Shown: positions 25,714 to 34,406 of the stretch, in pieces | Layout: each line of letters begins with the position of its first letter | How positions within the stretch are numbered: position 1 is the first letter of the stretch | NCBI RefSeq assembly: GCF_000721265.1 | Contig: NZ_JOFZ01000004.1 | Coordinates: 248,001 to 312,000 of the forward strand | Length of the DNA: 64,000 nucleotides | Source of the DNA: Streptomyces sp. NRRL F-5126 | GTDB lineage: Bacteria > Actinomycetota > Actinomycetes > Streptomycetales > Streptomycetaceae | Direction of reading: 5' to 3' | The notes under the pieces: model-generated | The model's input: the letters and a program-made list of their open reading frames with translations, nothing else | Database searches by the model: none | Told to the model about the DNA's origin: nothing | Program-made: the position numbers and the translations under genes

Positions 25714-26664
25714 ATGACTGCTGTGGAAGGCGCCGCGGCGCCGCGGACCACGCCCCCCAAGACCAAACGGCGAAAGCTGCGACAACTCACCGCGCGCGAC
25801 CGGGTGAGCCTCGGCCTGATGGCCGGCATCCCCACCCTGATCACCGTGGCCTTCGTGTGGGTGCCCGCGCTGGCCTCGATCGTCCTGTCGTTCTCCAGCT
25901 GGTCGGGGTTCGGTGACTTCTCCACGATCCATTGGGTCGGCACGGAGAACTACAAGAACATCTTCACGATCTACCCGCCCTTCGACCCGGCCATCCAGCA
26001 CAACCTCATCTGGCTCGCGGTCTTCTTCCTGCTGCCCGCGCCGTTCGGCCTGTTCCTCGCGACGCAGCTGGACAAGCAGATCCGGTTCTCGCGGATCTAC
26101 CAGTCCATCCTGTTCCTGCCCGTGGTGCTGTCCCTGGCGCTGATCGGCTTCATGACCGAGCTGATCTTCTCGCCCACCCAGGGGCTCATCAACAACCTCA
26201 CCGGCCACGCCGACCACCATGTCATCGACTGGATGGGCAACCCGCACCTGAACATCTGGGCCGTGATGATCATGGCCTGCTGGCGGCAGGCCGGCTACGT
26301 GATGGTGCTCTACCTCGCGGGACTCAAGAGCGTCGACCCCTCGCTCAAGGAGGCGGCCGCCCTCGACGGCGCGGGCGGCGCGCAGACCTTCCGGCACGTG
26401 GTCTGGCCCGCGCTGCGCCCGATCAACGTCGTGGTGCTGGTGATCACGATCATCGAGTCGCTGCGCGCCTTCGACATCGTCTACGTCATCAACAAGGGCA
26501 CCAACGGGCTTGAACTGCTGTCCGTCCTCGTGACCGACAACATCGTCGGCGAGGCGAGCAGGATCGGCTTCGGCTCGGCGCTCGCCACGATCCTCCTCGT
26601 GATCTCGCTGGCCTTCATCGTGCCGTACCTGATCAGCATGTTCCGAGAGGACGAGCGCGAATGA
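25714..26664 (+). CDS. ABC sugar permease, MalF type
   Basis: A 316-residue inner-membrane permease with six main helices. The EAA loop that contacts the ATPase reads EAAALDGAGGAQTFRHVVWPALRP (split: EAAALDGAGG, then WPALRP). The N-terminal 35 residues are Lys/Pro-rich cytoplasmic. Its stop overlaps the next gene's start by ATGA, so the two permeases are translationally coupled. Confidence 0.92.
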   Translation: MTAVEGAAAPRTTPPKTKRRKLRQLTARDRVSLGLMAGIPTLITVAFVWVPALASIVLSFSSWSGFGDFSTIHWVGTENYKNIFTIYPPFDPAIQHNLIWLAVFFLLPAPFGLFLATQLDKQIRFSRIYQSILFLPVVLSLALIGFMTELIFSPTQGLINNLTGHADHHVIDWMGNPHLNIWAVMIMACWRQAGYVMVLYLAGLKSVDPSLKEAAALDGAGGAQTFRHVVWPALRPINVVVLVITIIESLRAFDIVYVINKGTNGLELLSVLVTDNIVGEASRIGFGSALATILLVISLAFIVPYLISMFREDERE

Positions 26665-27581
26665 CCACGCTGACGACCGAGCGCCCCGGGCGCCGCACCG
26701 CCGAGGTCGCCCCCGGCGCCAAGCGCACCCCCAGGGCCGGACGCGCCGCCCTGCACGTGTTCCTCATCGGCACCTGCGTCGTCTGGCTGGCGCCCCTGCT
26801 GTACGCGCTCTACACCGCCCTGCGGCCGTACGCCGACACGCAGCGCCACGGATACGTCTCCGTCGGCGGGCACTACGGGTTCGGCAACTTCACGGCCGCC
26901 TGGGACCAGGCGCAACTGCCGCACTACTTCTGGAACTCCGTGATCATCACGGTGCCCGCGCTGGTGATCACGCTCTTCCTGTCCAGCATGGTCGCCTTCG
27001 TGGTGGCCCGGTTCAGCTTCAAGCTCAACGTCGCGCTGCTGCTGCTGTTCACGGCTGGCAACCTGCTGCCCCAGCAGGCGATCATCACGCCGCTGTTCAA
27101 GATGTACCAGCTGATACCGCTGCCCGAGTGGCTGGCCGCCTCAGGCAAGCTCGACGACTCCTACCTCGGCGTCATCCTCATCAATGTCGCCTTCCAGACC
27201 GGCTTCTGCTCCTTCGTCCTGTCCAACTACATGCGCACCATCCCCAAGGAACTGGGCGAGGCGGCGCTGGTGGACGGGGCGTCGGCCTGGCGCCAGTACT
27301 GGCAGCTCATCCTGCCGCTGTGCCGCCCGGTGCTCGCCGCGCTCGCCACCCTCGAGTTCACCTGGATCTACAACGACTTCTTCTGGGCGACGGTACTGAT
27401 GCAGACCGGCGCCAACCGCCCCATCACCGCGGCCCTCAACAACCTGCAGGGCCAGTTCTTCACCAACAACAACCTGATCTCGGCCGCCGGACTGATCGTG
27501 GCCGTGCCCACGCTCGTCGTGTTCTTCGCCCTGCAGAAGCAGTTCATCTCCGGGCTGACCCTGGGCGCCAACAAGGGCTGA
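26661..27581 (+). CDS. ABC sugar permease, MalG type
   Basis: A 306-residue permease, second half of the heterodimer. The EAA loop reads EAALVDGASAWRQYW then LPLCRP. Six hydrophobic segments are visible. Start ATG 26661 overlaps the MalF-type stop. A perfect 18-bp terminator follows, ending the operon. Confidence 0.92.
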   Translation: MTTLTTERPGRRTAEVAPGAKRTPRAGRAALHVFLIGTCVVWLAPLLYALYTALRPYADTQRHGYVSVGGHYGFGNFTAAWDQAQLPHYFWNSVIITVPALVITLFLSSMVAFVVARFSFKLNVALLLLFTAGNLLPQQAIITPLFKMYQLIPLPEWLAASGKLDDSYLGVILINVAFQTGFCSFVLSNYMRTIPKELGEAALVDGASAWRQYWQLILPLCRPVLAALATLEFTWIYNDFFWATVLMQTGANRPITAALNNLQGQFFTNNNLISAAGLIVAVPTLVVFFALQKQFISGLTLGANKG

Positions 27582-27620
27582 GACGGGGCGCGCCCACGCG
27601 CGCGGGCCGTCGACGCCCAC

Positions 27621-27663
27621 GAGCCGGCGCCCGGTCCCGCCATGGGGGACCGGGCGCCGGCTC
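27621..27663. terminator. Perfect 18-bp hairpin terminator
   Basis: Arms 27621-27638 and 27646-27663 with a 7-nt loop end the importer operon. The stop codon of the convergent small gene falls inside the right arm, so it terminates both. Confidence 0.9.
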
Positions 27664-27847
27664 ATGCGAGGTGGCGGTGGTTGGCGAGCTCCTCCTCGCA
27701 CTCGCGCGCCCCGGCCTCGTCGCCGTTGTCACGCGCCTGGGCGCGCTGCCGGACGAGTGCGGCGCACACGCCGCACGCCGTGTCGCCCGGCGCGGGGGCG
27801 GGTGCGCCGGACGCTTCGGCGCCGGCGCGGCGGGCACGTGCACTCAC
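27662..27847 (-). CDS. Small CxxC protein of unknown function
   Basis: A 61-residue frame from GTG 27847. The first 20 residues are Ala/Pro/Arg-rich; the rest, ACGVCAALVRQRAQARDNGD then CEEELANHRH, is a Cys-rich helical segment with regular charge spacing. It resembles short Streptomyces proteins that keep a CxVCxAL motif followed by a Cys and His. Metal binding is possible. It is divergent from the broken BlaI gene, and the tandem operators lie 59 bp before its start, so it may belong to the same regulon. Confidence 0.55.
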   Translation of the reverse strand: MSARARRAGAEASGAPAPAPGDTACGVCAALVRQRAQARDNGDEAGARECEEELANHRHLA

Positions 27848-27905
27848 GGACCTGTCCTGACAGGAGGGGAGGGAGGTGTATGGCAGGCTCGAAGATCCAC
27901 GGCGT

Positions 27906-27940
27906 CTTCTACACCGCCGTAGAAGTTCTACACCAATGTA
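27906..27940. promoter_or_regulatory. Tandem BlaI-type operators E1 and E2
   Basis: CTTCTAC-N6-GTAGAAG at 27906-27925 is perfect. A second TTCTAC-N6-GTAGAA follows at 27927-27942, starting two bases later. Both keep the TAC-N6-GTA core of sites A-C. They sit between the divergent small CxxC gene and the broken regulator gene. Confidence 0.75.
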
Positions 27941-27968
27941 GAAGACAAGGCGGGGAAACGACAAACCC

Positions 27969-28262
27969 ATGGACGCGGGCGCACACCGAAGGGGCCGCAA
28001 GCGGGCCCGGCGCCCCGCTGACCGCGGGAGACGTCGTGGACCGCCTGGCCGGCGAGCTCGCGTACAGCACGGTGGTCACCATCCTCACCCGCCTGTACGC
28101 CAAGCAGCTGCTGACCCGCACTCGCCGGTCACCGACGAGCCCGGCTTCGCGGCCCGCCGCATGCGCACCGTCCTCGAAGCGCGCCACGACCGTGCCGCGC
28201 CGTGCCGGCACGCTTCGCCGACGGCCTGTCCACGGCGGACGCCGACCTCTCCCGTGCGTATG
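27969..28262 (+). pseudogene. Frameshifted BlaI/MecI/CopY-family repressor gene
   Basis: Three pieces of one protein lie in order in three frames. The start MDAGAHRRGRKRAR is in the frame of ATG 27969. Next, one frame over, comes LTAGDVVDRLAGELAYSTVV and TILTRLYAKQLLTR, the winged-helix recognition part of the BlaI/CopY family. Then DEPGFAARRMRTVLEARHDR returns to the first frame, and ARFADGLSTADADLSRA is in the third. About 15 residues of the first helices are also missing by family comparison. With at least three shifts and a deletion it cannot make a repressor. Its own operators remain upstream. Confidence 0.75.
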
Positions 28263-28279
28263 GGGCGCGCGCTCAGTCG

Positions 28280-29095
28280 TCAGTCGTCCTCGCCCTCGCC
28301 CGGCGCCGGCTGCGGCGTGAGCAGGCTCCAGCCGGCCTCCTCGAAGGCGCGGCGCGCGGCCTCGGGCGCGTCGCCGTCCGTGATGAAGGTGTCGAAGACC
28401 TCCGGGCCGCCGATCGTGGCGAAGGCGCGGTTGCCGATCTTCGTGGAGTCGGCGACCAGCACCGCCCGGCCCGCGCGCTGCGCCATCAGGAGGTTGACGC
28501 GGGCCTCCGCCTCGTCGTGGACGGTCGCGCCCACCCGCGGATCCACCCCGTTGACCCCGACGAAGGCGACGTCCATGGTGATCTGGCCGAGCACCAGATC
28601 GCTGTACGGTCCGACCAGTTCGAACGTGCGGCTGTGGGCGACGCCCCCGGTCAGGACGATCTTGATGGTGGGCCGAACCGACAGCTCGTAGGCGATGTTC
28701 AGCGCGTTGGTCACCACCGTGAGGTTCGGCCGCGGGCCCGCCTCGCCCAGGTCGGACCGGCCGGCCAGGGCGCGTGCGATCTCCGTGGTCGTCGTGCCGC
28801 CCGACAGGCCGATCACGCTGCCGCGGCTCACCAGCCGGCCCGCGGCACGCGCGATGTCCCGCTTCTGGCGCGGGCGGTGCTCCGCCCGGTAGCGCACCGG
28901 CAGGTCGTACGCCACGGAGCTGAGCACCGCGCCGCCCCGGGTCCGTGTGAGCAGCCGCTGCTCGGCGAGGGCGTCCATGTCCCGCCGCACGGTCGCGGGG
29001 GACACCGACAGCGCCTCCACGGCCTCGTCCACCTGGACCTGGCCACGCTCGGCGAGGAGGTCGAGCAGCGCGTTGAGCCGCTCGTGCCGCATCAT
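28280..29095 (-). CDS. DeoR-family regulator
   Basis: A 271-residue repressor. The N-terminal winged helix (VDEAVEALSVSPATVRRDMDAL, about 22-43) and the DeoR sensor domain (GLSGGTTTTEIARAL, TNALNIAYEL, ADSTKIGNRAF) are complete. Such proteins sense phosphorylated sugars. ATG 29095 follows GGGAGGCACC. It precedes nothing on its strand; the SIS isomerase gene lies upstream in the same orientation, 81 bp away, and is the likely target and operon partner. Confidence 0.9.
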   Translation of the reverse strand: MMRHERLNALLDLLAERGQVQVDEAVEALSVSPATVRRDMDALAEQRLLTRTRGGAVLSSVAYDLPVRYRAEHRPRQKRDIARAAGRLVSRGSVIGLSGGTTTTEIARALAGRSDLGEAGPRPNLTVVTNALNIAYELSVRPTIKIVLTGGVAHSRTFELVGPYSDLVLGQITMDVAFVGVNGVDPRVGATVHDEAEARVNLLMAQRAGRAVLVADSTKIGNRAFATIGGPEVFDTFITDGDAPEAARRAFEEAGWSLLTPQPAPGEGEDD

Positions 29096-29176
29096 CAGGT
29101 GCCTCCCTTGGGTGGTGCCCGGCCGGCGGGCCCCGTCGGGTGACCGGGCCGCCCTCGGTGGCCGGAGCGCGGTGCG

Positions 29177-30073
29177 TCAGCCCTCCGCGAGGATGACGGA
29201 CCGCGTCAGATTACGCGGTTCGTCCGGATCGAGACCACGTGCCCTGGCCCGGTCGAGCGCCACCCGCTGCACGAGTACGAGATCGGCGAGCGGGTCGCGG
29301 CCGTGTGCCACGAACCGGGCGCCCGTGCGGGCCACTTCGTCCGCCAGGCCCTCCGGAGGAGCGCCGAACATCCAGGTGATCCGCCCGGGAGCGGCGATCG
29401 CCACCGGGCCGTGCCGGTACTCCATGGCCGGGTACGACTCCGTCCAGCTCTGCGAAGCCTCCCGCATCTTGAGCGCGGCCTCGTTGGCCAGCCCGTACGT
29501 CCAGCCGCTGCCGAGGAACGTGAACTGCTCGGCCCGCACCCACTCGTCCTCGACCGGCGCCCGCAGCGCCTGCTCCGCGTCGCGCACGGCCGCCGCCACG
29601 TCGACGCCCGCGTGCGCGCGCAGCAGCGTGAGCGCCGTCGTCGCGAACCGCGTCTGCACGACGGAGCGTTCGTCCGCGAACGGCAGTGCCACCACGGCGT
29701 CCGCCGCCTGCGCCATCGGCGACGCCGTGTCACCGATCAGCGCCACCGTCCTGGTCCGGCCCCGCACCCCGGCCAGCAGGCGCAGTACTTCCGTCGTGGT
29801 GCCCGAGCGGCTGATCGCGACGAGTACGTCGTACCCGCGCCCGGAGAGCGGCGCCTCCGACGCGGTGAACGCGTCCGTCTCGCCGAGGCCCGCCGCCTCG
29901 CGCAGCGCGGCGTACGCCTGCGCCATGAACCACGACGTGCCGCACCCGACGACCGCGACGCGCAGGCCCGGGGCCGGCAGCGGGCAGGAGGGGTCCGCCG
30001 CGAGCCGGGCCGCCTGCCGCCAGCACTCCGGCTGGCTGGAGATCTCCTGCGCCATGTATTCGACGTCGCTCAC
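29177..30073 (-). CDS. SIS-domain sugar-phosphate isomerase/deaminase-like protein
   Basis: A 298-residue protein with two SIS domains. The first holds VVGCGTSWFMAQAYAALRE and AISRSGTTTEVL; the second FLGSGWTYGLANEAALKMREA and YRHGPVAI, as in the isomerase half of GlmS and in AgaS/FrlB-type enzymes. It lacks the glutaminase domain. Start is taken as GTG 30073 with GAGGGG upstream. With DeoR, a HAD phosphatase and a GlcNAc-kinase-like gene nearby, it probably acts on an amino-sugar or amino-acid-sugar phosphate. Confidence 0.85.
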   Translation of the reverse strand: MSDVEYMAQEISSQPECWRQAARLAADPSCPLPAPGLRVAVVGCGTSWFMAQAYAALREAAGLGETDAFTASEAPLSGRGYDVLVAISRSGTTTEVLRLLAGVRGRTRTVALIGDTASPMAQAADAVVALPFADERSVVQTRFATTALTLLRAHAGVDVAAAVRDAEQALRAPVEDEWVRAEQFTFLGSGWTYGLANEAALKMREASQSWTESYPAMEYRHGPVAIAAPGRITWMFGAPPEGLADEVARTGARFVAHGRDPLADLVLVQRVALDRARARGLDPDEPRNLTRSVILAEG

Positions 30074-30174
30074 GCGGCCACCCCTCGTCTGTTCATTTCT
30101 GACGCACAAGGCTAACAACCAAGCAGTAACGAGCGTCCAGTGTGGTGGCAACTGTGTGGAGCGCCCGCCCGCCC

Positions 30175-30864
30175 CTATCCCATCAGCCACGCGTACGCGG
30201 CCGCCGCCGTGAACTCCGCCTGCCCGCCCGGGAACAGCAGCTCAGCCGCCTCGAACTCCGCAGCCTGCGGGGCACCGGGCGCGGCCGGCACGGAAGGGAC
30301 CGCGACGCACCGCATGCCCGCCGCGTGCGCCGCCGCCACGCCGGGAGCCGAGTCCTCGACCACCACGCACCCCCGCGGCTCGGCCCCCAGCCTGCGTGCG
30401 GCCTCGAGGAAGACGTCGGGCTCAGGCTTGCCCGCCGCGACCTCCTCGGCCGACGCCGAGGCGGCGAACAGCCCGGCGAGGCCGCTGTGCGCTAGCGCCG
30501 CGTCGATGGCCGCACGCGACGAGCCCGACGCGACCGCCATCGGGACGCCCGCCGCGCCGAGCGACTTCACGAACGCGCGCATCTCGGGGAACACCTCGGT
30601 CGACGTCCGCAGCAGATCCAGGTACAGGGCGTTCTCCTCGGCGAGCAGCGCGCCCACGGGCGCGGCCAGGCCGAAGCGTGCCGCCAGCACCTCCAGCGTC
30701 TCGCGCGTCCCCACCCCGATGAAGGCCGCGTGCTCCTCCCAGGTGAAGCCCGCCACCCCGTGCCGCGCCAGCAGCAGGCGGGTCGCCTCGAAGTAGAGCG
30801 GTTCGGTGTCGACCAGGGTGCCGTCCAGGTCGAACAGGACGGCTGCGGTGTGCGCGGGAGTCAT
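30175..30864 (-). CDS. HAD phosphatase, beta-phosphoglucomutase-like
   Basis: A 229-residue HAD hydrolase. Motif I is LFDLDGTLVDTEPLY at residues 10-24, motif II AVASGSS, motif III GKPEPD, and motif IV VVEDSAPGV. A helical cap sits between motif I and II. Many relatives dephosphorylate sugar phosphates. It starts at ATG 30864. It is 101 bp upstream of the SIS gene in the same direction and may share its pathway. Confidence 0.88.
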   Translation of the reverse strand: MTPAHTAAVLFDLDGTLVDTEPLYFEATRLLLARHGVAGFTWEEHAAFIGVGTRETLEVLAARFGLAAPVGALLAEENALYLDLLRTSTEVFPEMRAFVKSLGAAGVPMAVASGSSRAAIDAALAHSGLAGLFAASASAEEVAAGKPEPDVFLEAARRLGAEPRGCVVVEDSAPGVAAAHAAGMRCVAVPSVPAAPGAPQAAEFEAAELLFPGGQAEFTAAAAYAWLMG

Positions 30865-31035
30865 GCGTCCAGCATGCCAAGGCCGTGCGGCGCACGGGCC
30901 CGCCGCTGCCACCAGGCGCGTTCGGAGGCGGACGGCCTGCTACCGTCGCCGAAACCGGATCATCGGCAGCCGTGCGCCGCCGGGAACCACCCGGGAGACA
31001 ACCGGGGAGACAACACCGGACAAGGGGAGTAGAGC

Positions 31036-32088
31036 GTGAGCGAGCAACGCGGCGGGCGCGCCTTCATCGGGTCGTACACGGGCGAGGGCGGCCGTGGCAT
31101 CGTCGTCGCGGACGTGGCCGCGCGCACCGGCGCGCTGACCGTGCTCTCCGCGCTCGACGCCGTGCCCGAGCCGTCGTTCGTGACCCTGAACGGCGACGCC
31201 TCACTCCTGTACGCCGTCTCCGAGACGGACGACGGGCATGCCGCCGCCTTCCGCGTGGGCGCGGACGGGACGCTCGCCGAGCTGGGGGAGCCGAGGCCGC
31301 TGCACGCGGCCGAGCCCGCCCACCTGTCGCTGGCGGCCGGCCACCTGCTCACGGCCAACTACGGGTCCGGCAGCGTCACCGTGCTGCCGGTCGCCGCGGA
31401 CGGCCGTCTGGGCGAGGCGAGCGGCGTGTACGCCCACGAGGGCAGCGGCCCGGTCGCCGGCCGGCAGGAGGGCCCGCACGCGCACCAGGTGCTGCCCGAC
31501 CCGAGCGGCCGCTGGGTGCTCTCCGTCGACCTCGGCACCGACTCGGTCCGCGTCGGCCGCCTCGACGCCGCGACCGGCGAACTCGCGCCGCACTCCGAGA
31601 CGGTGCTCACGCGCGGCCGAGGACCCCGCCACCTCGCCTTCCACCCGGACGGCCGCCACGCGTACGTCGTGCACGAACTGCACCCGTCCCTGACGGTGTG
31701 CCGCTGGGACGCCGACGCCGGCACGCTTGAGGCACTGGGGGAGGCGCTGCTGTTGCCCGCCGCCGGGATCGCCGCCGCGCAGAGCGCCGCCTCCGCGGTC
31801 GTCGTGGACCGTGAGGGCCACTTCGTGTGGGTGGCCAACCGGGGCCACGACTCGATCTCCGTCCTCGCCCTCGACCCGTCGGCCGAGAATGCCGAACTGG
31901 TCACGACCGTGCCGTGCGGGGGCCACTGGCCGCGCGACCTCGCCCTCGACCCGGCGGGACGCCGCCTCTACGCGGCGAACGAGCGCTCCGGGGACGTGAC
32001 CTGGTTCGACGTCGACCCGGCGACGGGCATCCCGGTGAAGGGCGGCTCGCTGGAGCTGCCTGCCCCGGTCTGCGTCGTCTTCGGCTGA
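31036..32088 (+). CDS. Lactonase family protein (Pgl-like beta-propeller)
   Basis: A 350-residue seven-bladed propeller of PF10282, related to E. coli 6-phosphogluconolactonase. Blade motifs include FIGSYTGEGGRGI at the N-terminus, PEPSFVTLNGDASLLYAV, QEGPHAHQVLPDPSGRWVL with the active-site His pair, and GRGPRHLAFHPDGRHAYVV. GTG 31036 follows AGGGGAG. It opens sugar lactones to acids. A direct repeat CCGGGAGACAA upstream (30991-31013) may matter for control. Confidence 0.88.
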   Translation: MSEQRGGRAFIGSYTGEGGRGIVVADVAARTGALTVLSALDAVPEPSFVTLNGDASLLYAVSETDDGHAAAFRVGADGTLAELGEPRPLHAAEPAHLSLAAGHLLTANYGSGSVTVLPVAADGRLGEASGVYAHEGSGPVAGRQEGPHAHQVLPDPSGRWVLSVDLGTDSVRVGRLDAATGELAPHSETVLTRGRGPRHLAFHPDGRHAYVVHELHPSLTVCRWDADAGTLEALGEALLLPAAGIAAAQSAASAVVVDREGHFVWVANRGHDSISVLALDPSAENAELVTTVPCGGHWPRDLALDPAGRRLYAANERSGDVTWFDVDPATGIPVKGGSLELPAPVCVVFG

Positions 32089-32098
32089 CCGCGGCGCA

Positions 32099-32122
32099 GG
32101 GCGGGACGCGGACGCCCCGCCC
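32099..32122. terminator. Hairpin terminator between convergent genes
   Basis: GGGCGGG (32099-32105) pairs with CCCGCCC (32116-32122) around a 10-nt loop, between the lactonase and CbiX-like genes. Confidence 0.6.
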
Positions 32123-32168
32123 GTATCACCCGGCCCCGCCATCGGGCCTAGCCCCCGGGCCCCGCGCC

Positions 32169-33098
32169 TCAGGGGGCGGGCGACTCCTGGGTCTGCGGAA
32201 CGATGCCCGTCACCGCGACGTACCGCGCGAGCGCGAGCTTGCCGATCGCCGGGTAGGCGCCGAGCGGCTCCGCCGCCGCGCAGTCCGCTTCCTTGACCGC
32301 CGCGTCGAGCAGCCCCTCGGGCAGCTCGGGGCCGACCAGGTAGGGCGCGAGCGCCAGTTGGGCGGCGCCCGCGTCGCGCAGCTGCTGGGCCACCGCCGAC
32401 ACCGCGCCCTCCTCGTCCAGCGCGGCGGCCATCACGGGAACCGCGAGGCGCGCGGCGAGCAGCATGCCGGTGATACCGGCCGTCTGCACCGCCTCCTGGC
32501 CGCCCACCGAGGCCAGGATGATGCCGTCGGCCGCCGTCGCGACCGTGAACAGCCGCGCGCGGTCGGCCCGCGAGAGACCCGCCTCCGACAGGCGCACGTG
32601 CAGCGCCTCGGCGAGCAGCGGGTGCGGTCCGAGCACGTCGGTGACCTCGGCCGTGGCGCCGCTTCCCGCGGCGGCCTCCCGTATCCGGGCGACCAGCGAC
32701 TCGTCGGGCCCCGCGAGCAGCGGCACCACCACGGCGGCCGGGCCCTCGGGCTCCGGGACGTCCCGCCCGGCCACCTTGGCCAGTTCGTACCGCTCGTCGC
32801 GCAGCGCGGCGGCCCGCGCCACCACGCCGCCGACCGTCGGGTACGCGCCGTCCTCGGCGTCGTCGCCCTCCAGGAAGGCCGCGGTGGCCTCGAGGCCGGG
32901 GAGCTCGGAGCGCGTCATGCTGGCGAGTTCGTCGGCGAGGGAGCGCGCCGCCGCCGACGGTGCGCCGGGCACGGCGAGGACCAGCGTGGGCGCGCCCTGG
33001 GGAGCGGCCACGGTTTCCGGTCGTCGGTGGCGCCCCGACTGGCGGGGGCGCGGCATTCGTACGGGCAGGCCGGGTGCGGGCCCAGTGGGGGTGCTCAT
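32169..33098 (-). CDS. CbiX/SirB-like chelatase family protein, probably altered
   Basis: A 309-residue two-domain protein of the sirohydrochlorin/cobaltochelatase family. The first 40 residues are a basic Pro/Arg extension. In true chelatases the first strand ends in a catalytic GHGS; here it reads LVLAVPGAPS, so the His is lost. The second-domain segment LGPHPLLAEALHVRL keeps its His. It may be a non-enzymatic or one-site relative. It is not next to sulfite/nitrite reductase or cobalamin genes, where the family usually sits. Confidence 0.7.
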   Translation of the reverse strand: MSTPTGPAPGLPVRMPRPRQSGRHRRPETVAAPQGAPTLVLAVPGAPSAAARSLADELASMTRSELPGLEATAAFLEGDDAEDGAYPTVGGVVARAAALRDERYELAKVAGRDVPEPEGPAAVVVPLLAGPDESLVARIREAAAGSGATAEVTDVLGPHPLLAEALHVRLSEAGLSRADRARLFTVATAADGIILASVGGQEAVQTAGITGMLLAARLAVPVMAAALDEEGAVSAVAQQLRDAGAAQLALAPYLVGPELPEGLLDAAVKEADCAAAEPLGAYPAIGKLALARYVAVTGIVPQTQESPAP

Positions 33099-33255
33099 GG
33101 CGCCGAATGGTACTGGTTTTACGGGTCGGGCTGTTCGGGTAGGGGCGGTACGGGGGCGAGCCGTCCGTATTTGCCGCTTACGTGGCTTTGTGGTTATGCG
33201 CCTCGCGGTATGCGTGCACGCGGCGGCCCCGCGCCCTCGGCCCGCCGTCCGGCCG

Positions 33256-34242
33256 TCACGGCCCGGCGACCGTCAGCAACCGCGCGTCCAGCGGCAGCGG
33301 CAGCTCGCCGGCCGCCAGCCCGGCGGCGACGGTGAGCGCGCCGGCGAGCGGGTCGCCCTCGGGCTCCACCACGTGCCCGCGCGTGACGCGTTCCGCCAAC
33401 TCCGCACGCACCGGCGCGAGCAGCGGCTCGCCCATCCCGAACAGGCCGCCGGTCAGCGCGATGCGGCACTCGCCGGACGCCGGGGCGACCGCCGCCGCGG
33501 CGTCCGCGATGTGCCCGGCCGCCGCTGAGAGGATCCCCGCCGCGACGGGGTCGCGGCCGGCGCACGCGGCCACCTCAGGGGCGAACGAGGCGAGCACGGC
33601 GGCCCTGTCGGTGCGCGGATACAGCAGACCGGGCAGTTCCGGCGCGGGCCCCAGCGCCTCCTCGGCCCTCGCCAGCAGCAGGGCGGAACCGCCGCGTCGT
33701 CCGTCGTACGCGCGCATCGCCGCATCCAGGCCCGCACGCCCGATCCAGGCGCCGCCACCGCAGTCACCGAGCAGATGGCCCCAGCCGTCGGCCCTGCGCC
33801 ACCGCGCGAGGTCCGTGCCGAGCGCGATCATGCCCGTGCCGGCCGCGACGACGGCGCCCGGGCGCGCTCCGAGCGCTCCCGCGTAGCCGGTGACCGCGTC
33901 CGCCGCCAGCGCGACCCTGCGCACGCCCAGCGCGTCCCGCAGGCCGCCGGGCAGTCGCGCGCGCAGGTCGCCGCCGAGTGTCGCCATGCCGGCCGCCCCC
34001 ACCGCGACTGCCGCGAGCACCTGGTCCGCCCGTCCGTCGGCGCCCGCGTCCGCCAGCAGTGCGCGCGCGGCGGGCACCACCGCGTCGAGCAGGCGTCCCG
34101 CGTCGATGCCCGCGGGTCCCGTCGGCACCGGCCCCGCCGTGGTGACGGGCCCGGCCCTGCGTACCGCGCCGCGACCGTCCGCCGAACCCAGGGCGATCCT
34201 GAGCCCTGAGCCGCCGGAGTCGACGCCCAGCACCCAGCTCAC
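33256..34242 (-). CDS. N-acetylglucosamine-kinase-like ATPase (BadF/BcrA family)
   Basis: A 328-residue sugar kinase of the ASKHA fold (PF01869). The phosphate-1 motif is LGVDSGGSGLRIALG at the N-terminus, the adenosine motif IALTGGLFGMG lies late, and GTGMIALG and GDCGGGAWIGRAG sit between. Start is GTG 34242; a TTG at 34269 would add nine residues. It would phosphorylate GlcNAc or a similar sugar with ATP. It belongs in function with the SIS isomerase and the sugar importer upstream, though it is not in their operon. Confidence 0.85.
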   Translation of the reverse strand: MSWVLGVDSGGSGLRIALGSADGRGAVRRAGPVTTAGPVPTGPAGIDAGRLLDAVVPAARALLADAGADGRADQVLAAVAVGAAGMATLGGDLRARLPGGLRDALGVRRVALAADAVTGYAGALGARPGAVVAAGTGMIALGTDLARWRRADGWGHLLGDCGGGAWIGRAGLDAAMRAYDGRRGGSALLLARAEEALGPAPELPGLLYPRTDRAAVLASFAPEVAACAGRDPVAAGILSAAAGHIADAAAAVAPASGECRIALTGGLFGMGEPLLAPVRAELAERVTRGHVVEPEGDPLAGALTVAAGLAAGELPLPLDARLLTVAGP

Positions 34243-34406
34243 GGCAGCCACCTGCTTGTGGGTGAACAACTGCGCGACCTCATGGGTGTTCTCCAGAGTG
34301 GCGACGGGGCCGGACGACGATCGGCGCGAAGCCTATCGCCGCCCGGGCGACGGCGACCACGGGCGGCCGGGAGGTGCGGCCCCGTGAGCCGGTAGGGTGA
34401 CGGCCC

